From NCBI RefSeq assembly GCF_963422335.1, contig NZ_OY729424.1, positions 4,774,001-4,838,000 on the forward strand: 64,000 nucleotides of DNA. The letters run 5' to 3'. The notes below the pieces were generated by a model. The model ran no database searches and had not been told where the DNA came from. It saw nothing but the letters and a program-made list of their open reading frames with translations. Made by a program: the position numbers and the translations under genes. The first letter of the stretch is position 1. Each line of letters starts with the position of its first letter. This stretch comes from an uncultured Roseateles sp. Lineage in GTDB: Bacteria; Pseudomonadota; Gammaproteobacteria; Burkholderiales; Burkholderiaceae_C. Below are positions 38,440 to 48,300 of this stretch, in pieces.

Positions 38440-39477
38440 TCAACGGCGCGAGCCACGACGGCTCGCTCCAGACAGCACCAGCAGGCCCAAGCCCATCAGC
38501 GCCCAGCCTGACGGTTCCGGCACAGGGCTCAATGCTTGCGCCGCGAATTCGTTCGCCGGAACAGCGATCTGACGCGAAACCAGACCCGAGGCATAGTCGG
38601 TCGTTGACAAGCGCAACCGACCTTCGGCGCTGCTGACCAATGCGGTCGGGGTGTAGGCAGGCATGGTGAAGCTCAGCACATACTTGCCGGAGCCATCGAC
38701 ACCCAGGCCCCAATAGCCGTCGGCACCCAGGTTGTCGAACTCGTCAATCGCGAAGGTGTCGTTGTTGTCCTCGCTCGACACTGTGCCCATGTAGAACCAG
38801 GACGACTTGCCCACGGCGTTGAACGGGCGGTACTGGCCCAAGTATTCACCGACCGATCCGGGCACGCCTTTGCTCGCAAAGAACTGAAAGTTGCCGTTAC
38901 CGATATATCCAGGCTTGCTGGTTGTGTCAGCGTTACTGGTGAAGCCTGCACCATTCTCCACACTGCCGTGTGTATTGAGATCACCCAGAGCTTGCTGATT
39001 CGAGGGAGAGAGATAGCTTGCCACTGCGGATGCGAGTCCTCCGCCGGCGTCATCGTTGTTGCTCAGACCGGTCAGGCTTTGCCAATCCGGATTGACCACC
39101 CCTGCGGCGCTTCCTTGCCTGACGGTGGTGTAGATGTGTTGTTCGTTTGGCACCGAGGCGCCACCATTGACGTCCGCAGCAAAGATGGCCCATACCTGCT
39201 TGCTGCTGTCGGTCGACGCATTCTTGAAGGCGGCAAACACAGGATCGGTGGCAGCATCAACATTGATGAACTTGGAGTAGCCAGCATCCTGCTGCGCCTG
39301 AACCCAGAAGGTGCGCGCCTCGATACCCAGGTCCTTGTTGTAAGCCACCTTGTTGGTCTGGTCCCAGATCACCAGGAACAACTCGGCGTTGTCGTCGGTC
39401 TTCACCACGGCCCCGGCCGATCCGATGCAGCCGGCACCCAGCGCTGCGGCCAGAAGAAGGTTCAGTGTGTGTTTCAT
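38440..39477 (-). CDS. PEP-CTERM protein, AELF/DLGI family (paralog 2)
   Basis: 345 residues with a signal peptide (MKHTLNLLLAAALGAGCIGSAGA), the AELFLVIWDQTNKVAYNKDLGIEARTFW motif, and the C-terminal VPEPSGWALMGLGLLVLSGASRRGSRR sorting signal. FAIDEFDNLGADGYWGLGVD and SFTMPAYTP match paralog 1 closely, indicating tandem duplication. No characterised relative is recognised. It probably heads the two-gene unit with paralog 1 downstream. Confidence 0.9.
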   Translation of the reverse strand: MKHTLNLLLAAALGAGCIGSAGAVVKTDDNAELFLVIWDQTNKVAYNKDLGIEARTFWVQAQQDAGYSKFINVDAATDPVFAAFKNASTDSSKQVWAIFAADVNGGASVPNEQHIYTTVRQGSAAGVVNPDWQSLTGLSNNDDAGGGLASAVASYLSPSNQQALGDLNTHGSVENGAGFTSNADTTSKPGYIGNGNFQFFASKGVPGSVGEYLGQYRPFNAVGKSSWFYMGTVSSEDNNDTFAIDEFDNLGADGYWGLGVDGSGKYVLSFTMPAYTPTALVSSAEGRLRLSTTDYASGLVSRQIAVPANEFAAQALSPVPEPSGWALMGLGLLVLSGASRRGSRR

Positions 39478-39621
39478 GGTCGATGACTACCGGCCCGGGC
39501 ATGGGCCAGGGCACCTTGATTCAATGGGTGAAGTCTGACTTCGGGCCTTGACAGGGCTGTGTCGCCCGAGCACGAGACATGGACCGTTTGATCCCTGCCC
39601 GCTCACCGCAGGTCGGATGGA

Positions 39622-39651
39622 CGAAGGGCCCGCTCGATGGCGGGCCCTTCG
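39622..39651 (-). terminator. Strong hairpin downstream of the PstS-like gene
   Basis: A perfect 12-bp stem (CGAAGGGCCCGC paired with its complement, six-base loop) lies 39 bases after the PstS-like stop. There is no long U-tract, so it may act as a transcript-end stabiliser or weak terminator. The rest of the gap 39478-39689 shows no gene. Confidence 0.6.
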
Positions 39652-39689
39652 CGGAAATGCGAGCGCGCGAGCGCCCGGAATCACCTGGT

Positions 39690-41174
39690 TTACTTGTTCA
39701 GCTTCAGCACCGTGCAGCTGTTGCCAGCCGAGCGCGCCACGCGCGAGGCGAACTTCAGTTCATCGGTGGACAGCGAGGCGCGAGTGCCGTAGCTGGACGG
39801 GGGCGACATCACGCCCTCCTGGGTATCGGAGTCAACCAGCAGCAGCGACGAAGGCTTGGCGGCCTTGGCAATGCCGTCCAGGAAAGCCTCCACCGAACTG
39901 CCCGGGGTGACGGTGTTGCTGTTCCACTGGATGGTGGATTCGTACACGAACGGATACTGGCCGGTCAGACCGTTGGCGCGTGTCGGTGCGTTGCCGTCGA
40001 GCTTGACATAGCGATATCCCTTGTCGCCACCATTGGCAAAGGGGTTGTTCTCGCGGCCGATCACGGCAATGCCGTAGGCCTTGCCATCGGTGGCGTGAAC
40101 CGCATTCTCCACGGTGCTGCCGACACAGGTTTCGACGCCACCCGAGCTGGTGGCTTCAAGCACAGCGATCGAGTTGGTCTTCACGCCGATCGTGCCGGTA
40201 GCCGTGGCGACGTTCGCAGTAGCGCCGAAGCCCTGACCGCAGGGGTTGTTGGCAAAGAAGGCGTTGGAGGCCGCTTGCGTGCCCGAGCCAGCAGCGCGGC
40301 GGCAGACATTGAGGGTCTTGCCAACGACCTTGGCGTCGGTATCGGTGTCGATCAACAGATTCCAGCCGCGGGCCGACGAAGCCAGGCCGGTGGCGCCAGA
40401 CGTGAAGGCGCTGCGGGCAAAGGTAGAGGGAACCGACGGGATGTTGGCATCGAACAGCGCCTTCTGGCCGGCGTCAGGCACGCTGCCGAGCAGCGGCGAG
40501 TCGACCTGCTGCAGGCCCTGGGTCTTTTGCAGCGCGGCATAGGCACTCTTGTTGACGATCACGCCGAACAGCGCTTGCACGAAGGGCTTGCTGGTCAGCG
40601 ATGTGATGTCAACGGCCGAGCCGCTACCCAGGTTCACCCCCTGCATCAGCAGATTGGGCTCGACGTCGGAGATACCGGCGTGCGAGACCACGCTTTCGGT
40701 GCCGCTGCAGACATAGCTGGGCAACTGGAAGTCGGTGACCGGCGAGGCATTGGCCGTGCGCACGCAGGTCGCGTCATTGACGATCTTCAGGTGTGCCTGA
40801 AGACGGCGGGCGTCCGACGTGCCCTGCACGGCAATCGGCGCCACACCCTGGCCCGAACCACCGAGGTCACGCTTGAACACGACGACCTTGGTGCCGGCGG
40901 CAAAGCCGTTCAAGGCATCCTTCAGCGTGCAGGCATAGGCGCGGTGGTCATCACCGTCCTTGACGGTGCCGCCAGTGCTCTTGCTGAAATACACGTCCAG
41001 ATCGTTGTTGCAGATCGAAGCCACATGGGCGCCGATCGACAGGCGCAGCGCGGAGGCGCCGGCCAGATAGACCTTCTCGGCACCAGCCAGCTGATCGACC
41101 GGAATGGCATGGGCGCTGTTGATACCAGCGAGGGCCGCAACGGCGACGGCAATCAAACGAAGTTTCATCATCAT
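39690..41174 (-). CDS. Secreted PstS-like substrate-binding-type protein
   Basis: About 494 residues with a signal peptide (MKLRLIAVAVAALAGINSAHA), then a periplasmic-binding-like sequence (KVYLAGASALRLSIGAH, GTKVVVFKRDLGGSGQGV, RAAGSGTQAASNAFFANNPC). GSGTQA is like the phosphate-binding Ser-Gly-Ser/Thr region of PstS-type proteins. Eight or so cysteines suggest disulfides. No PEP-CTERM signal is present and there are no ABC transporter genes nearby, so an extracellular role is likely. The first of three ATGs (41174) is used because AAGGAA lies eight bases upstream. Confidence 0.75.
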   Translation of the reverse strand: MMMKLRLIAVAVAALAGINSAHAIPVDQLAGAEKVYLAGASALRLSIGAHVASICNNDLDVYFSKSTGGTVKDGDDHRAYACTLKDALNGFAAGTKVVVFKRDLGGSGQGVAPIAVQGTSDARRLQAHLKIVNDATCVRTANASPVTDFQLPSYVCSGTESVVSHAGISDVEPNLLMQGVNLGSGSAVDITSLTSKPFVQALFGVIVNKSAYAALQKTQGLQQVDSPLLGSVPDAGQKALFDANIPSVPSTFARSAFTSGATGLASSARGWNLLIDTDTDAKVVGKTLNVCRRAAGSGTQAASNAFFANNPCGQGFGATANVATATGTIGVKTNSIAVLEATSSGGVETCVGSTVENAVHATDGKAYGIAVIGRENNPFANGGDKGYRYVKLDGNAPTRANGLTGQYPFVYESTIQWNSNTVTPGSSVEAFLDGIAKAAKPSSLLLVDSDTQEGVMSPPSSYGTRASLSTDELKFASRVARSAGNSCTVLKLNK

Positions 41175-41329
41175 GATCTTGGTTCCTTGAGGGGATTGAG
41201 GAGAACGGGAGGCGCACGCATCCCCAGCGCCGGCTGGCGCTGTCACAAAACATCAAATCGGGCTGAGGGCGACGGCGGGTGCACCGAACTCTCGGTCGGC
41301 AGCCGCCCTCTACAGCTTGCTGCGGGCCT

Positions 41330-42106
41330 TCAGGCGGCGCGGCGGCGGGCAATACCGGCCACGGCAACGAGGCCGGCCAGCATCAGCGCATAGGTCTCGG
41401 GTTCCGGCACGGCGCTGACCGTCAGCGTGTTGCCGTCGAACTTCACGACGGTGCGGGCATAGGCCACCGACTGCATTCCGTCCGACGGCTCTTCGGACAG
41501 CGCCGATTCGTAGTAGAGGCCGGAACTGTCACCGACCTTGTTGCCGATGAAGTAGTTCAACACGCCGAAATTCATCAGATCGCCGAAGTAGCCGACCTTG
41601 CCCACGAGGCTGACGCTAGAACCATTGGCGGCCACGCCACCTGCCTGCTGACCAGCCAGTTGGTTTGTGTTGACGATGTTCGCTTGAACCTGGGCGGCCT
41701 GCTCGTAGTAGTCGGCTGCGGTCAGCGCCGACAGGTTGGCGGCAGGGCTCTTGGTCGTCACAAAGCCCACTTGGTCAACCGCCGGCTGGCCATCAGTGAA
41801 TACAGCGGCCAGCAACCAACGCGTGCCCTTGTTCTTGGTGCCATCATTCAGGTCGGTGTCGATGGCCTTGTACGCATTCCAGTTGGCGTTGGATGACAGA
41901 TTCCAGCTCTGGTTCAGGGTCAGCGCATTGGCGGCAGCTTCAAAGGTGGTGAACTTCAGGCCGGTGTCGAATGCGAACGACGCATCCTTGTCCATCACGA
42001 TCAGGAACAGCTCGGCGTTGGCGGGCTTGCCCACACCGATCGTGGCCATGGCCGGCACCGAAGCGGCAGCGATCATCGCGGCGGCAGCAATTTTCGAGAA
42101 TTTCAT
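41330..42106 (-). CDS. PEP-CTERM protein, AELF/DLGI-like family (paralog 3)
   Basis: 258 residues with a signal peptide (MKFSKIAAAAMIAAASVPAMA), the motif AELFLIVMDKDASFAFDTGLKFTTF (related to the other two family members but more divergent), and a C-terminal VPEPETYALMLAGLVAVAGIARRR sorting signal. A GGAG site precedes the ATG. It lies in the 298-base-led region below epsA. Function is unknown; the shared fold suggests a common surface or matrix role. Confidence 0.86.
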   Translation of the reverse strand: MKFSKIAAAAMIAAASVPAMATIGVGKPANAELFLIVMDKDASFAFDTGLKFTTFEAAANALTLNQSWNLSSNANWNAYKAIDTDLNDGTKNKGTRWLLAAVFTDGQPAVDQVGFVTTKSPAANLSALTAADYYEQAAQVQANIVNTNQLAGQQAGGVAANGSSVSLVGKVGYFGDLMNFGVLNYFIGNKVGDSSGLYYESALSEEPSDGMQSVAYARTVVKFDGNTLTVSAVPEPETYALMLAGLVAVAGIARRRAA

Positions 42107-42404
42107 GCTTGAACTCCAATAGTGGTTTGTGGATCTCTTGGGCGGCAAGCGGCAAAGCCCCTCCTCCATCCCTGTGCTTTACGCCTGATCGATCTGCCAC
42201 TTGATTGAGGCCCGCCGAGATTGGCAGCGTCGTCAGGTGGTGACATTGGGCGAGCGAGCCCCTGCGGCGGCCCGATGACTAAAGAACAAGGTCGCAAATA
42301 TCGACAGAGGGAACTTTCGCACTCCGGCGTGACATTCCTTGTGTCAGCGCAAGGCCCGTATGCAGACTGAACGGACTACATCCCGCCGGAAAACCTCCTC
42401 TGCA

Positions 42405-43247
42405 TCAGGGCTGGCCGCTGTCGCTGCGAGACCTTCCCAGCAGATTCATCGACATCGCACAGGCGACCGCATGGGCGCGGTTGTTGGCATTCAGCTTTTG
42501 CAGGATCTTGTGCACATGGTTTTTCACGGTCAGCGGGCTGATGCCAAGCACCTCACCGATCTGCTGATTGCTCATGCCCTCACGCATCCAGCTCAGGATC
42601 TGCCGCTCCCGCTCGGTGACCACCGCGCGCGTCTGACCCTGAACCGCCCGCGCGGACGGTGGAGCCTCCTTCATCTCGCGCTCGACCGCTTGAACGCGAA
42701 GCCAGGTGGCATGCAGATGCGGCAGCAGCAAGTCCAGATACATGCGCTGCTGGGCGCTGCTGGACTGGCCCGGAGAGGCGAAGATGAACAGGCTCTCGAG
42801 CTCTCTAGGCCGCTGGGGCCGCGACACCCCGTGCACCAACAGTTCGCCAAGCCCGGCCTCCAGCAGCGCAAGGCGCAAATCGGCAAAAGCCGGTCCCTCC
42901 ATCTGGGCGACATCAATGGCCACCGACTTGCCTTGCCTGTCGATCCAGGTGCTCACCAGCTGCTGGATCAGCAGGCCGCGGCCGTCCACCAGTGCGTCAA
43001 GCACGGCCTCTGGCAGCGCCACGCTATTGAAGATTTCGAACTGCAACTCCTTGCGCGTACGCTGATAGGCACCGCACACGGCCAGCTTGTGCGGCAACAG
43101 GACCTGCAGGTGGCTTTGCGACCAGACGAAGAACTGGTAGCGCCGCCCCACATCAATGGCGGTTTCCACCACGCGGACGATGGCTTCGGCGTGGCTGTCT
43201 TTGAGAGTTAGGGTGTCATGCACGGTATGAGCGGTGCCAGATGGCAT
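42405..43247 (-). CDS. epsA: LuxR-type transcriptional regulator EpsA
   Basis: A 280-residue regulator with an N-terminal sensory-like region (DVGRRYQFFVWSQSHLQVLLPHKLAVCGAYQ) and a C-terminal LuxR HTH (about 205-265: ERERQILSWMREGMSNQQIGEVLGISPLTVKNHVHKILQKLNANNRAHAV). The fold and length match the EpsA type (TIGR03020), a regulator seen with XrtB exosortase/exopolysaccharide loci. There are no exosortase genes here, but the neighbours are PEP-CTERM substrates. It is divergent from the subtilase gene across a 164-base gap with an imperfect inverted repeat. Confidence 0.82.
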   Translation of the reverse strand: MPSGTAHTVHDTLTLKDSHAEAIVRVVETAIDVGRRYQFFVWSQSHLQVLLPHKLAVCGAYQRTRKELQFEIFNSVALPEAVLDALVDGRGLLIQQLVSTWIDRQGKSVAIDVAQMEGPAFADLRLALLEAGLGELLVHGVSRPQRPRELESLFIFASPGQSSSAQQRMYLDLLLPHLHATWLRVQAVEREMKEAPPSARAVQGQTRAVVTERERQILSWMREGMSNQQIGEVLGISPLTVKNHVHKILQKLNANNRAHAVACAMSMNLLGRSRSDSGQP

Positions 43248-43275
43248 GAGCGGGGATCGCTGAGGCTAGCAAGCG

Positions 43276-43374
43276 CAGGTGACGACAAGTTGAAGCCAAG
43301 CACCGCCAATGGTCCAAACGGCCTATGCGCTCGGCCCCTTGGCACCTCAGCATCGCCAACTTGTTGTGCACCTG
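43276..43374. promoter_or_regulatory. Imperfect inverted repeat in the epsA/peptidase divergent gap
   Basis: CAGGTGACGACAAGTTG at 43276-43292 and CAACTTGTTGTGCACCTG at 43357-43374 are inverted relatives (CAGGTG and ACAAGTTG match, with one extra base and one mismatch between). They flank the promoter region between two divergent genes, about 65 bases apart, and could be paired regulator sites. Confidence 0.4.
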
Positions 43375-43411
43375 TCACCGTCCGTTCACGAGCCGGCCGT
43401 AGCCTAGGCCC

Positions 43412-45376
43412 ATGAGCTCAGACAACACACTCCACACCACGCCCCGCGGCCTGAGCCGCTGCACTTCAGCCGGAACAGTCCCGCGCTTGTCGCCAACCTC
43501 TGCGGCCATCGCGCTGTTGATGGCCGCAGCAGCGCAGGGCCCGCTCTGCGCTGCTGCGCCAGCGCCTGCGCCCGTCAACGAACCTGTCGTGCACGGCTTC
43601 ATCGTGCGCCTGAAGCAGGACCTGACGCCAGGCCGCGCCCATGCATTGGCCGCCACCGATCGCTTGATCGCCGTGCTCAACGAGAATGCGTTGGCGCTGA
43701 GGCCGGTACGTGCCATCGGTGAGCAATGGCAGTTGCTGCAGGGAGCAACCCCGCTCAAGGGGGCCGAAGCCCGGGCCATGGCGCAACGCTTGCGCAGCGA
43801 TCCCCGCGTACTGGACGTGGTCCCCAATATCCATGAACCCCGTGCCGCCGTACCCAACGACACCCTGTACGCCCGCGAGCAGTGGTGGTTGGGGGCCCAT
43901 TCCGTGCCCGCCAACGCCGGCGTGGCCAATTTCCCCAAGGCCTGGGACCAAAGCACAGGCACTCCGGTGTCGGGCGCCGCACCCGTCATCGCGGTGCTGG
44001 ACTCGGGCTACACCAGCCACCCGGATCTGAATGCCAACCTGGTCGGCCAGGGCTACAACTTTGTCTCCAAGGTCGAATACGCGAACAACGGCGTGGGCCG
44101 CAGCAACGATGCAGTTGATCCCGGCGATGCCCTGACCCAGGCCGAGTTCGACGGCAACAAGGCTTTGTGGGATGGCTGCAGTGTCAGTGCCAACAGCAGC
44201 TGGCACGGCACGATGATCTCAGGCCAGTTGGCCGCCGTGACCAACAACAATGCCGGCGTGGCCGGCATCAACTGGGCCGGACGGGTACTGCCGGTTCGCG
44301 TGGCCGGCAAGTGCGGCGCCGCGGTGGCCGATATGGTGGACGGCATGCGCTGGGCCGCCGGACTGCCTGTTTCCGGGGTTCCGACCAACCTCAATCCGGC
44401 ACGCATTCTGGTGATCGGCTTCGCCGGTGTGACTTCATGCAGTGTGAATGATGCCAATGCCGACGTGGCCAGCGCCGCGCGTCTCTACGCGGACACCATC
44501 AAGGAGTTGCGGGCCAAGAACGTGCTGATCGTGGCGGCGGCAGGCAATCTGCGCGGCGCTGTCGGGCGTCCGGCCAACTGCGAAGGCGTGATGGGTGTAG
44601 CCTCGGTGAACCGTCAGGGTTTCAAGGCCATCTACTCGAACTTCGGTCCGCAGGTCGCGCTGGCTGCACCGGGCGGCGATGGTGACTACGGGCGCACCTG
44701 CGATGCGCTGCTGGCCGACAGCGGCATCACCACCACCAGCAATACCGGCAGCAAAGCCCCCGTCAGCTATGGTTATGCCGCCGGCAGCGGCACCAGCTTT
44801 GCAGCCCCCATGGTGGCCGGTGTCGCCTCGTTGATGCTGGCTCAGAACCCAGCGTTGACACTGGCACAGCTGGAGGATGGCCTGAAGCGATCGGCCCGGC
44901 CACACGTCAAGGTGCCGGATCTTGGTGAATGCTCGACCACGACCAACAACAGCCGCTGCGGCTGCACTCCCACCACCTGCGGCACCGGTCTCTTGGACGC
45001 CGAGCAGGCCCTGGGCTATGCAGCCAACCCGGCCAGTTGGGTCGCGCCAAGCACCGCAGCAGCAAGCTTGAGCAGTGAGGCGTTGAAGAGCTGTGCCGTG
45101 GTCCAGGTGCCGCCTACGCCTACGCCTACGCCTACGCCTACGCCTACACCCACACCCACGCCCACGCCCACGCCCACGCCCACGCCCACGCCAACTCCAA
45201 CTCCAACTCCAACTCCAACTCCAACTCCGACGCCTACCCCAACGCCCGAGGCTGGCGGTGGTGGTGGTGGCGGCGCGATGAACTGGGGCTGGCTGCTGGG
45301 CCTGGCGATGGCGGCGTCGGGTCTGGGCTTGAGCCGGCGCGAATCGAAAGCTCCGGGGGGCCGTTCCGCGGATTGA
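43412..45376 (+). CDS. Subtilisin-like (S8) serine peptidase with GlyGly-CTERM-like tail
   Basis: 654 residues. A hydrophobic N-terminus (about 30-48) is followed by an inhibitor-like propeptide (about 58-140) and the S8 catalytic domain. The triad is Asp197 (VIAVLDSGYTSHPDL), His265 (NSSWHGTMISGQ) and Ser462 (SGTSFAAPMVAG), with Asn379 (AAAGN) as the oxyanion residue. A Pro-Thr linker (about 565-610) leads to a Gly-rich stretch, a hydrophobic helix and RRES, as in GlyGly-CTERM substrates of rhombosortase. It is probably exported, surface-anchored and then released. It is divergent from epsA. Confidence 0.92.
   Translation: MSSDNTLHTTPRGLSRCTSAGTVPRLSPTSAAIALLMAAAAQGPLCAAAPAPAPVNEPVVHGFIVRLKQDLTPGRAHALAATDRLIAVLNENALALRPVRAIGEQWQLLQGATPLKGAEARAMAQRLRSDPRVLDVVPNIHEPRAAVPNDTLYAREQWWLGAHSVPANAGVANFPKAWDQSTGTPVSGAAPVIAVLDSGYTSHPDLNANLVGQGYNFVSKVEYANNGVGRSNDAVDPGDALTQAEFDGNKALWDGCSVSANSSWHGTMISGQLAAVTNNNAGVAGINWAGRVLPVRVAGKCGAAVADMVDGMRWAAGLPVSGVPTNLNPARILVIGFAGVTSCSVNDANADVASAARLYADTIKELRAKNVLIVAAAGNLRGAVGRPANCEGVMGVASVNRQGFKAIYSNFGPQVALAAPGGDGDYGRTCDALLADSGITTTSNTGSKAPVSYGYAAGSGTSFAAPMVAGVASLMLAQNPALTLAQLEDGLKRSARPHVKVPDLGECSTTTNNSRCGCTPTTCGTGLLDAEQALGYAANPASWVAPSTAAASLSSEALKSCAVVQVPPTPTPTPTPTPTPTPTPTPTPTPTPTPTPTPTPTPTPTPTPTPTPEAGGGGGGGAMNWGWLLGLAMAASGLGLSRRESKAPGGRSAD
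45112..45246 (+). repeat. Pro-Thr hexanucleotide repeat in the subtilase
   Basis: About 22 hexamers encode Pro-Thr: a cctacg block, then cccacg, then ccaact blocks. The units and block structure are the same kind as in TpsA, about 17 kb away on the opposite strand. Confidence 0.92.
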
Positions 45377-48300
45377 TCAAGGTAACAGCAACGACTCCAG
45401 CAACCGCGCCACGTGCAGCGCCTCGCGCTGCGCGCCATCGGCGATCTGGTGACGGCAGCTGGTGCCGTCGGCGACGATGATGGCGTCCGGCGCCTTGCGT
45501 ACCGCCGGCAGCAGGCTGGCCTCGGCCATCTGCATCGAGACCTCGTAGTGCTTGGCCTCGTAGCCAAAGCTGCCGGCCATGCCGCAGCAGGATGATTCGA
45601 TCAGCTCCGGCTTGGCCTCCGGTATCAGCTTCAGCACATCGAGGATGGGGCTGACCGCACCGAAGGCCTTCTGGTGGCAATGGCCGTGCAGCAGGATGGG
45701 TTGGCCGGCGGGCTTGAGCTTGACCGCAAAGCGCCCGGCCTTGGCCTCGCGCGCGACGAACTCCTCGAACAGCAGGGCCTGCCCGGCCACCGCCTCGGCC
45801 GGCTCGCCCAGGCCCATCACCAGCGCCTCGTCGCGCAGGGTCAGCAGGCAGGAGGGCTCCAGGCCGACAACGGCCACGCCGGCCCTGGCCAGCGGCAGCA
45901 GGGCATCAATCAGTTCGCTCACTCTGGCCCTGGCTTGATCGACCATGCCCTGGGCCAGATAGGTGCGGCCGCAGCAGTGATGGCCACCGGATTTCTGCAG
46001 GGTGTGGACCGTATAGCCGGCGGCCTTCAGCACCCGCGCCGCAGCGATCGCATTCTCGCTCTCGAAGCTGCCATTGAAGGTGTCGACGAAGAGCACGGCG
46101 GCGCGGCCATCGGCCTTGGCTGCCGCGAGCGTGGCCTCAAGGCTTGAAAACAGCGCCGCATCGGGCCTGCGCCAGAAGGTGTCGGCCCGCCAGCGCGGCA
46201 GGCTGCGTTTGGCCGACAGGCCCAGCCATTGCTCGGTCAGCCGCGCCGCACCGGGCAGGCGATCCCGCAGATTCAGCAGCCAGGGCATGGAGCTGGCCAG
46301 CCGCGCGTAGGCCGGCAGATGGGCGACCAGCCTGTCCTTCAGGCTGTGGCCGTGGCGGGCCTTGTAATGGGCCAGGAACTCGACTTTCATCTTGGCCATG
46401 TCCACGCCGGTCGGGCAGTCGCGCTTGCAGCCCTTGCAGCCCACGCACAGGTCCATGGTCTCGTACATCGCCTCGCTGGTGAAGGCGTCCGGCCCCAGCT
46501 GGCCCGACAGCGCCAGCCGCAGGGTGTTGGCCCGGCCGCGGGTCAGGTGTTGCTCGTCGCGCGTGACGCGGTAGCTGGGGCACATGGTGCCGGCGTCGAA
46601 CTTGCGGCAGTGGCCGTTGTTGTTGCACATCTCGACCGCCTTTGCCAGGCCGCCGGTCGAGTCGCCACCGGTGCCGGGTGCGGTCGTGACCTCGGTGACC
46701 GGATCGGCCTGCACGTTCCAGGCCGACCAGTCCAGCACCGGCTTGATGTCTATGCGCTTGTAGGGCTTGGGCGCTCCGGGCGGCGGGAAGCGGAACAGCG
46801 CCGCATCGTCCATCTTCGGCGGATCGATGATCTTGCCGGGGTTGAACAGGTTCAGCGGATCCAGCGCGTGCTTGATCGCGCGGAAGGCCTCGTTGATGGC
46901 CGGGCCGAACTGCCATTCAATCCACTCGCCGCGGCACAGGCCGTCGCCATGCTCGCCGCTGTAGGCCCCCTTGTACTTGCGCACCAGCGCGGCGGCCTCT
47001 TCCGCAATGGCACGCATCTTCTGCGCGCCGTCGCGGCGCATATCCAGTATCGGCCGCACATGCAGGGTGCCCACCGAGGCATGGGCATACCAGGTGCCGC
47101 GGCTGCCGTGCTTGGCAAACACCTCGGTCAGCGCATCGGTGTACTCGGCCAGATGCTGCAGCGGCACGGCGCAGTCCTCGATGAAGCTGACCGGCTTGCC
47201 GTCGCCCTTCAGGCTCATCATGATGTTGAGGCCTGCCTTGCGAACCTCCCAGAGGTTCTTCTGCGGCGAATCTTCGGCCATCTGCACGACGCTGCCGGGC
47301 AGGCCCAGCTCGCCCATCAGATCGACCAGGTCCTTCAGCTTCGGGCTCAGCTCGGCCTTGCTGGCGCCGGCAAACTCAACCAGCAGAATCGCCGCCGGCC
47401 GGCCGATCAGCGCCGTCTCGATCGTCGGCCTGAAAGCCGGATTGGCCAGGCTCAGCTCAATCATCGTGCGGTCCACCAGCTCCACCGCGGTCGGCCCCAG
47501 CTTGACGATGTGCTGGGCCGCATCCATGGCCGCATGGAAGCTCTCGAAATTGACCACGCCCAGCACCTTGGCGCGGGGTAGCTCGGCCAGCTTCAGGGTC
47601 AGGCTGCGGGTGTAGGCCAAGGTGCCCTCGGCACCGATCAGCAGATGGGCCAGGTTGACGCTGCCATCCGCCGTGTAGGGGCGCTCGCTCTGGTTGTCGA
47701 AGATGTCCAGGTTGTAGCCGCCGACGCGGCGCAGCACCTTGGGCCATTGCGCGGCGATCTCGGCACCGTGTTGACGCGCCAGGCTCTGCACGAAGGCGGC
47801 GATCCCGGCGGCGCGTCCTGACAACCCCGACACCGGCCCGAACTCGGCCAGGGTGCCATCCGACAGCCAGGCGCTGGCACCCAGCACGTTGTGCACCATA
47901 TTGCCGTAGGCGATGGAGCGCGAGCCGCAGGAGTTGTTGCCGGCCATGCCACCCAGCGTGGCCTGAGCGCTGGTCGACACATCGACCGGGAACCACAGGC
48001 CATGGGTCTTCAGCCTGGCATTCAGATGGTCCAGCACCAGGCCGGGCTCGACCACGGCCGTGCCTTCCTCGGCATTGACATGCAGGATGCGGCGGAAGTG
48101 CTTGGAGTTGTCTATCACCAGCGCCGCGCCGGTGGTCTGGCCGCATTGGCTGGTGCCGCCGCCGCGCGCCAGCACCGGCACCTTGAGGTCGCGGGCGATG
48201 GCGATGGCGGTGGCAATGTCGGTTTCGGTCTGCGGCACCAGCACGCCCACCGGCATGATCTGGTAGATCGAGGCATCGGTGGCATAGCGGCCGCGCGAGG

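Noticed and set aside
41225..41260. Possible Pho box (CTGTCAC-type) upstream of the PstS-like gene
   Set aside because: Only one half matches and the second direct repeat is poor, so phosphate control cannot be claimed.
43338..43358. Possible sigma-54 promoter (TTGGCAC) before the peptidase
   Set aside because: The -12 GC does not fall at the required spacing from GG.
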